From Pelargonium nanum (taxonomy: Eukaryota; Streptophyta; Magnoliopsida; Geraniales; Geraniaceae): 26,555 nucleotides of DNA. How positions within the stretch are numbered: the first letter of the stretch is position 1; each line of letters begins with the position of its first letter. Under the pieces are notes generated by a model. That model had not been told where the DNA came from. It worked only from the letters and a program-made list of their open reading frames with translations, and did no database searches. The stretch covers positions 1 to 26,555 of the forward strand of contig JAYMTF010001076.1 of the NCBI GenBank assembly GCA_036897485.1, read 5' to 3'. The translations under genes and the position numbers were made by a program. Of the stretch, positions 20,521 to 26,555 are shown one piece after another.

Positions 20521-22136
20521 GTAGTAGAAAATATATGATATTTTTATAATATAATAAAAATAAAAATAAATAAATAGAAACTCCAGGTTGACTTAGACCT
20601 TGATCGAACCGAAAAGTAGTAAGGACCAAAATGAAGACCGAACCTAACCCAAGCAGTCCGGATCCAATTAAAATATGAAAGGTATTTGGCTCAAGCACAA
20701 AACACACAAACTCGGGAGATGGATTTATATCCGTATTATAAAAATACGTATCGATTAACATCCAGATAATTTGTATTAAGAATGTACCGCATGACTAAAA
20801 CTACTTGTAAAGCATTTTTGGGAGATATACTAATTTAACTACTATAGTAGTATCATGAAAAACAATCAATAGTTGAACAAATATGTTGCAAATTGCACTT
20901 CACCTACTAAGTGAGCTTATTTTTCTTTGGTTTTCACTTATGTAATTAGGTTTATATTATCTTATACTTGGATCCACATGACATTATAAATAGTAGTGTG
21001 GTTCCGAGGAAACAACCCAGCAATAGAAAACCATATTATGTACTCATGATTTTTGCACATAAAATATATATATGCATAAACTTTTTATATATATTATAGA
21101 TAACTACTAGAAGCAACAAGACGTGAACCACTTTTGGCAATTGTTTACTCACATTATTATATAATATTATCGAGAAGCAAACTGTGAAGAAGCAATTTAA
21201 CTTCTGTACATGAACCTGTTGGGCTGTCTTGGAATCTTTACAATTTAATATATTTTATCACTAGTCATTTAAAAGGAATTTACATTCTTGTACTAAATTT
21301 ATGAAATGTCATTATTTAATGTGTTGCTTATTATAATGTAACTCTTTGTTATTTCTATTGTAAACAATCTTAATGCCACTCTATAATAATTCTTATTTTA
21401 ATAATAAAAAATGATATTTTATATATGTACAATAAAAATGTGAGTTTATGATAGTACTAGAGTACTATTTATCATTATTTAAGTTTATGACATGTCTTTT
21501 TTTTTTTCATATATAGAGTTTCACCAAATATATGTGCTAGTAAGTTCACTTTGTCAGTATTTGTAATAGATACATGAATTTCAATTTCGCATATACAAAA
21601 AGAACTAGTGCATTAGCCGTGTTAAAAAATTAGTAATATATGTCTATGTGTCACCACATAGCAGGTCATATGACATTTCACTTATGTGCATAGTGACATG
21701 TCATTTTGTTGACAAAATCTAGGCAACCTCCTACCGAGGCTCGTGTTAATCTGCAACAATTAGGATTTATATAGAAAAAATTTAGAATAAGAAATTTCAT
21801 AAACATACACATTAAGAATCTCAATTGAAGTTATAAGTAGCTAGTGTTACCCCATGTACCTCCTCTCACAATCTCTAGTTGCTTTTAAAACAAGATCTTC
21901 TAATTGGACGACGACCCATTTGACGCCCAAATTTAGAACTATGTAATGATTGTAATATATTCTTTATACTATACTCTCATTGTAGTGTTACAAACTTTGT
22001 TTGAAATCTATGTTAGGTTTTTTTCGGATTGTAGTTATTTGCCACAAATTCTGAGAAATCTGAAAAATCCAAAATTAGGTTGTTTTTCATTCAATTGTGA
22101 TTTTTGATTTTAGTCTGGTTTGTAGTGTTAAGAATT
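20521..22136. other. AT-rich region without recognisable gene
   Basis: A TATAAATAG string occurs at about 20985 with upstream GGATCC and a downstream A-rich leader, but no coding frame follows and I found no foldback RNA. The rest is low-complexity AT sequence. Confidence 0.5.
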
Positions 22137-22638
22137 GGATTAGGTTGTTCTTCCCTCTTGTTTCGATCAAGCATGTTCCTTTAGTGCGTAATGTGGAACT
22201 TATATTTGCATTTGGTATTTCTGCTTTTTTTATGCATTATAGATCTCACAAGTTTATTTCTTAGGAACGCCTTGCATGGGGCAAGTTTTGAATTAACGTC
22301 GATGATGCTTCTCGTGGGGGGTTGGCTGCGATGGTGGTGTTTTGAAGGATAGTACGAGGTTCTTTTTGTTTGCTTTTAGCATTTTTTTTGGATCAGGTTC
22401 CAATAATTGAAACACTGGCCTTCGTAGGCCTGCTGTCCCGTCGCTTATAAAAAAAAAAGGTTCCAATAATTGTGCAAAGTTTCGTGATTTAAAGGCGGGG
22501 ATGTCACTTTGTCAGGAGTTGGGTTATCATATTGATTGAGTATGTGGTACTTGTATATGATGCTTGTTTTCGGTTGGTTGCTCTTTTCGCTATATTTGCA
22601 GGGAGAGTAATCCAGTGGCTGATTGATTAGTTGGTTAT
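22137..22638 (+). pseudogene. LINE RNase H fragment, tandem copy 1
   Basis: Frames read WERLAWG-like sequence, DDASRGG, GGVLKDSTRFFLFAFSIF, and after an internal insertion SNNCAKFRDLKAGMSLCQEL, then ESNPVADWL near the end. This is the order of the RNase H domain at the C-terminus of plant LINE polyproteins (N-DGASRG, GGVLRD--G-FLFAFS, N--AEL-AL--GL--C-ELG, R--N--AD-LA). Frameshifts and stops are frequent. The unit repeats at once at 22639. Copy 1 is 62 bp longer, almost exactly accounted for by the retroposed insert at 22410-22458 plus its duplicated target. Confidence 0.7.
22410..22458 (+). mobile_element. 49-bp retroposed fragment with poly(A) and 14-bp target duplication
   Basis: GGTTCCAATAATTG stands on both sides (22396-22409, 22459-22472). 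The insert ends in ten A residues (22449-22458). The tandem copy 2 has the single uninterrupted GGTTCCAATAATTG (about 22898-22911), an empty site. Insert words CCTTCGTAGGCC and GCTGTCCCGTCGC before the A tail look like the extreme 3' end of a LINE or SINE. Target-primed reverse transcription with extreme 5' truncation explains all of this. Confidence 0.85.
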
Positions 22639-23078
22639 GGATTAAACTGTTCTTCCCTCTTATTTCAATCATGCATGTTCCTTTAGTGCGTAATGTGGAA
22701 CTTATATTTGCATTTTGTATTTTTGCTTTTGCTATGCGTTATTGATCTCACAAGTTGATTTCTTGGGAGCGCCTTGCATGGGGCCAGTTTTGATTTAACG
22801 TTAATGATGCTTCTCGTGGGGGCTTGACTGCAATGGTGGTGTTTTGAAGGATATTATGAGATTCTTTTTGTTTGCTTTTAGCATTTTCTTTGGATTAGGT
22901 TCCAATAATTGTGCAAAGTTACATGATTTAGAAGTGGGGATGCAACTCTGTCAGGAATTGGGTTATTAGATTGATTGAGTATTTAGTACGTGTATATAAT
23001 AATTGTTTTCGGTGGTTGCTCTTTTCGCCATATTTGCAGGAAGAATAACCGAGCGACTGATTGGTTAGCTGGTCATGG
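22639..23078 (+). pseudogene. LINE RNase H fragment, tandem copy 2
   Basis: Homologous along its length to 22137-22638 (shared words include CATGTTCCTTTAGTGCGTAA and GTGGAACTTATATTTGCATT). It encodes ISWERLAWGQF, NDASRGG, SNNCAKLHDLEVGMQLCQEL and ends RATDWLAGHG. That last motif is better preserved than in copy 1. Stops (for example TAG right after ELGY) make it non-functional. The boundary between copies is GGATTA at 22639, as at 22137. Confidence 0.7.
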
Positions 23079-24194
23079 TCTTTTACTTCCCTATCTTGTT
23101 GTTTTCAAGAATACTTTTCAATTGAAGTTGCTGTTTTTCTAATATTTTGAATAGTTATTACATAAAATAAAGTTGATCATGTAGCTTTCTCCTTAACCCT
23201 TTAGTATAGCCATAAAATTACCATATAATCAAATACCCAAAATAAAGAAAAATTAACAATGACTTGTCCCATTCCCATGTATAGAATGTGCAAAACTTAT
23301 CATCATCATATATACAATACCCTAAACAATGGAGTACTAATTTACCATGAAACTCATTACTATTTGTATTTTGTAGAGATTTTGTCTTGATTATTTTTCT
23401 AGCTCACATGATCATTAAGCTTTGTTGACACATAATTTTTTTTATTGATTGATCTTTGCACCTATAGTGTAGCTTGTTATCTCTAATAGCTCATGCATGT
23501 TCCCCAACATTACATCATAATTATATAAACAATAAATAAATAAATAAACAGCAAATGACTAGTGGTTTCATTGTGTGTCGGAGTTAAGTGATTGATATTA
23601 ATTTAGATTATTGTTAAACATGGTACTCATTAAATAATAAGTTAAATTGTTTGACATGTTATTAGGCATTTAAATATATAAAAATATATAAAAATAATAC
23701 AAATAAAAGAAAAAAAGGGAGAGAAGCCAAGCTGTTACAAATTTTGAAAAGCAAAAAGAAAGACAAAGCTAAGCTGTTGTTCCATTGTATCTACCACCTT
23801 GCCTTGCCTAGGTGTGAATGCTCTCCATGATCTTCAAGATTATAAAAATAATAATACTAAAACAAACATAAATTCACCATTTTTATATTAATTGAGATTC
23901 ATTTGACAACATTAAGACAAGGATAAAACAAAAATGTTACTTCTAATGCTGTGTTCATAATTGTCAATTTGTCACTCCAAAAATGAAAGTTCAACATTTT
24001 GTCATTTACTATGAGCAAATATATGTGATTAGCATTTCCATGTAAAAAGATATAAAATAAATTTTCAGAAAAAAATTAAACTAATTCAAATAATTGAAGA
24101 CTAACACAAATAGAATATAATTTGAAATTATGCATAAAAAATAATACTTCATCCGTCCTAAAATGAGTGACATTTCTATTTGGATTAAAGATTA
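23079..24194. other. AT-rich intergenic sequence
   Basis: No coding frame or structured repeat beyond an (AAAT)n-like run near 23530-23550 and other simple A/T runs. Confidence 0.5.
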
Positions 24195-24800
24195 TTTAGG
24201 TTCCCGAACTTTAAAAAAGTTATCGATTTAGTCTAAACTTTGAAAACCCACTTAGGTCCTTGAACTCTAAGTTTTTGGGTCAAAATGGTTTTTGCAGTTA
24301 GTTTAAGTTTTTATATATAAACAAGCGTGTCAACCGAGGCTCGAACCTAGGACCTCTGGAGTAGCAAATACCTTAAGTCAATTGCTCCAATGATAGTTGG
24401 TGCAATTAGTTTAAGTTAACTTTGATGATGTGTTGCTAATGTTATTTTTTTATATAAAAATAAATATATAATGAAATATCTTTCGTGACGCACACATGTA
24501 AAATTTTAGTATAACACGTCATTTTTAGATTGATTAAAAAGTAATTAGATATATAATTTTAAAAGACAAATCTATTGATGTATAATACTTAATTATTTTT
24601 TACCATTAAAAAATAACACGTGTCATAATATATATATTTCAATTATTTTTTTTCTTCTAAACCTTACACGTGTGTATCACGTAATATATTTAATTATTAT
24701 TTTGAAAATTCCACATCAACGACACGTCATCAAAGCTAACAAAAAATTAATTTGAACTAACTGCATGGATTAGTTTGACCCAAAAACTCAAAGTTGGTTG
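24195..24800. mobile_element. Foldback MITE-like element with SINE in its left arm
   Basis: Left arm AGTTTTTGGGTCAAAATGG (near 24270) and the reverse complement of the right arm (AGTTTTTGGGTCAAACTAA, near 24790) pair. Pairing resumes inward as TGCAGTTAGTTTAA against TGCAGTTAGTTCAA, and beyond the SINE as CTTTGATGATGTGT against CTTTGATGACGTGT. The left flank has repeated GGTCC-TTGAACT words typical of such elements. There is no transposase. Outer limits are uncertain. Confidence 0.6.
24310..24400 (-). mobile_element. tRNA-derived SINE-like insertion with 17-bp target duplication
   Basis: Flanked by TGCARTTAGTTTAAGTT at 24293-24309 and 24401-24417 (one mismatch). Minus-strand reading gives GGAGCAATTGACTTAAGG (A-box-like) and GGTTCGAGCCT (24347-24337, close to the pol III B-box GGTTCGANNCC), ending in an A/T-rich tail TTTATATATAAA. 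The other arm of the host foldback element lacks it, giving an empty-site comparison. About 91 bp, so short for a plant SINE. Confidence 0.7.
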
Positions 24801-25520
24801 CTATACCCCGAGCTCTAAGGAATACCTTGATCATCAATGAACGAAAACTACTAATTCTTCTAACTCTTAACAAATTCTTCTAACTCTAACGCGAGGATCT
24901 TGCAACGAGACATAAAGTTGACCCAACTCACCTTATTCATGTATGATAAATAGTACAAGTGGTGGAACAATGAGAAGGAGGGAACAACATCGTTAACTAA
25001 TTAAAAATATTGGAAACAGGTCAAACATTCCGAGAATTTGACATTAGTTGAGAAGGAGCCACGACATAAAAGTTCAATAAATCCAGCATAAAAAGGAGTT
25101 GGTAGAAGTGTGAAGTCTTGATGGAACATCTCGGGATATGCAAAGATGTAGCCTTATGGAGATCGGTCAAACTGAGCATCCCAAACAGAAGACAATAGCA
25201 GATCCAGTTGAGGGGATATCAATATCAAGATGACTGATAGCGCGTAAGCTGCCACTCGATCATTGTACAATGAAGCTGAGCAAGCATATACTGCTTTGTG
25301 TGCTCGTCTAGAATCCATGTCGAGCGATTAAAGAACAAACGCCATTAACAAGTAGAAGAGTGAAAAGATAGTCACCAAAGCGAAGTTAGCAAAGAACTTA
25401 TAAGAAGTCCATCATAAGTTTAAACATCCCCAACAACCGTTACTACGAGGAACAAAAATTGAGGTGGACAGAGCAATTTATTTACCATAAATGACCTACC
25501 ATATTCAGGTTGCCCAGATA
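24801..25520 (+). other. Possible 3' internal region of the LTR element
   Basis: Lies directly upstream of a polypurine tract and LTR start, so it may be the end of an LTR retrotransposon interior. Stops are frequent in all frames and I recognise no pol domain. Confidence 0.35.
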
Positions 25521-25911
25521 GGGAAGGGGAAAAGTGTTGGGGCCGCTAGGCCTAGTCGAGTCCGTAGAGTAAAACATGGAGCATTAGACCCAAATTTAAA
25601 TAGTAGTAAAGACAATTAGACCCAATGCCAACTGAAATGGTACGCCCCTTTTCCTATTTAAGGGTTGTGAGGTCACTACAAGGAGTAAACAAACAATTTC
25701 TTAGAGAAAAATCTTCAAGAGTCAGTCTTAACCATTACACTCCCGCTAACTTAAGCGTCAGATGAGTTTCATTAAGAATGACATTGTTTTGTAGGACCAA
25801 TCGAGAGAAGACGGAGCAGAATGTGGTAATCGTGAAGCAACAACTACTAATCTGCTTTATGACACCTAAATCATCATCCCAGATCATCCTTAACTCTCTG
25901 CCTCACGTGGA

Positions 25912-26086
25912 AGCTGGACAAGATAGACGGACTCGGGCCTAGTCCAGGCTGGATAAAAGAGATACACTCGGGCATGCATGTGGATAGGTGATACTCCCGA
26001 CTTAAATCCACTTATCTACATGCGGCCCGAGTTTATCTCTCTTATCCACTTTGCACCAAACCCGAGTTCGTCTATCTTATCCAGCT
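25912..26086. repeat. Imperfect hairpin with ~79-bp arms
   Basis: Left arm 25912-25990 and right arm 26009-26086 pair with an 18-base spacer. Matching blocks include AGCTGGA-AAGATAGACG, ACTCGGG, TGGATAA-AGAGATA-ACTCGGGC and GCATGT-GATA-GTG. Differences are mostly single transitions plus a few short indels. The right arm forms part of the first 121-bp tandem unit. Confidence 0.75.
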
Positions 26087-26239
26087 AGCACGCGATAGAA
26101 AGTGTTAAGTGATACTCATGACTTAAACTCACTTATCCATGTGCAAATCTAGGTTTATCTTTCTTATCTAGCATAAACCAGACATGAGTTTGTCTTTGTT
26201 ATCCAACCTGCAAGTGCGTGAAAGTGTTAAGTGATACTC
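25988..26239 (+). repeat. Tandem repeat, units of 121 and 122 bp, third unit cut off
   Basis: GTGATACTC starts units at 25988, 26109 and 26231. Units 1 and 2 share GACTTAAA-TCACTTATC, GTTTATCT-TCTTATC, GAGTT-GTCT--TTATCCA and AAAGTGTTAA in order. Unit 3 stops after nine bases at the poly(T) of the inserted LINE tail. Confidence 0.85.
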
Positions 26240-26555
26240 TTTTTTTTTTTGAAGGGAAAATGCTAGTACTTCTCATTAAGCCATAAATTGACAAGAAGAC
26301 TTACAAAGCAGAACTAAGTACAAAGAATATATAACATAAAAAACTAAATCTAGCCAAACTAAGAATGCAAGACAACTGAAAAAAATAACGCAAACTAGCA
26401 AAAAAAAAACATAAAATGGTATCAATCCAGAAGAGTTATGTTTCATGAAAAACAAATTGAGGGCACTAGGTAAACCTTCCCCCCAATTTGCCGAGGACCC
26501 CGCCTCGTTACCATAACCAGGATCAAACGAATCGGACCGAATCTGTTCAAGCCAG
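26240..26555 (-). mobile_element. 3' end of a LINE/retroposon inserted in the tandem repeat, running off the window
   Basis: An 11-T run (26240-26250) interrupts the third tandem unit. Read on the minus strand this is a poly(A) tail preceded by AGTACTAGCATTTTCCCTTC and a T-rich 3'-UTR-like stretch, with a more balanced, coding-like composition beyond about 26460. The body continues past the right edge. The exact family is unknown; insertion into the repeat is clear. Confidence 0.6.

Larger units (their letters stand above)
25521..26239 (+). mobile_element. Polypurine tract and LTR start of a Ty3-type retrotransposon
   Basis: GGGAAGGGGAAAAG (25521-25534) is directly followed by TGTTGGGG at 25535, the expected PPT/3'-LTR junction. 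Inside are a TATA-like TATTTAAG (25655-25662) and ACTTAAGCGTCAGA (25749-25762), close to the TTAAGCRTCGGAG word found downstream of the TATA box in many plant Ty3-type LTRs. The LTR's right end is not identifiable and may be cut by the insertion at 26240, so the end given is an upper limit. Confidence 0.5.

Noticed and set aside
20980..21060. TATAAATAG promoter with a downstream non-coding RNA
   Set aside because: A single TATA match in AT-rich DNA with no coding frame, foldback precursor or known microRNA sequence found after it.
24310..24400. Functional tRNA gene
   Set aside because: Has B-box-like and weak A-box-like words but no full cloverleaf or acceptor stem, and it is bordered by target duplications, so SINE-like is the better call.
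1..26555. CRISPR array, bacterial operon or phage-like system
   Set aside because: Spliced plant genes and plant transposable elements throughout; no direct-repeat/spacer array and no prokaryotic gene organisation.

Overview
This is nuclear DNA from a flowering plant, most likely a eudicot. It is AT-rich, its genes have GT-AG introns of up to 2.7 kb, both recognisable protein families have close plant relatives, and the remainder is dominated by plant-type transposable-element (TE) debris (LINE, Ty3-type LTR element, SINE, MITE-like foldbacks). I cannot name the species.

Left third (1-9117) holds the only host genes, both on the + strand. First is a complete three-exon gene for the small ER membrane protein Asterix (WDR83OS family, PAT complex; 74-3222, 104 aa). 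Its second intron carries a tiny TRIM-like LTR element and the 3' tail of a LINE. Second is a RING + PHD zinc-finger gene starting at 5068. Exon 1 (complete C3HC4 RING) and exon 2 (complete C4HC3 PHD) are intact, but an in-frame TAA at 8267 ends the frame at 193 aa. Conserved-looking coding pieces continue to 9117 in shifted frames, so the 3' half is decayed or mis-assembled. Its 2.6 kb intron holds three TE-derived elements.

Middle (9118-17954) is TE debris: a Ty3-type gag remnant (about 10230-10735), CACGAA/CACGAC-rich repeats, a G-box-rich non-coding island (12800-13090), and a minus-strand LINE fragment covering the end of the reverse transcriptase, the zf-RVT zinc-binding region and RNase H (13400-15095).

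Right part (17955-26555) has no host gene that I can see. It holds a 2.57 kb element bounded by terminal inverted repeats (17955-20520) whose ends match those of the 295-bp foldback element in the RING-PHD intron, so the two form one family. It also holds a tandemly duplicated LINE RNase H fragment (22137-23078) with a tiny poly(A) retroposon in only one copy, a foldback element with a SINE inserted in one arm (24195-24800), the start of an LTR with its polypurine tract (25521 onwards), a 79-bp-arm hairpin plus 121-bp tandem repeats, and a LINE tail running off the right edge.

The two genes are unrelated neighbours; nothing suggests a shared pathway. The most novel material is the terminal-inverted-repeat family and the nested insertions whose empty sites can be read inside this same window.
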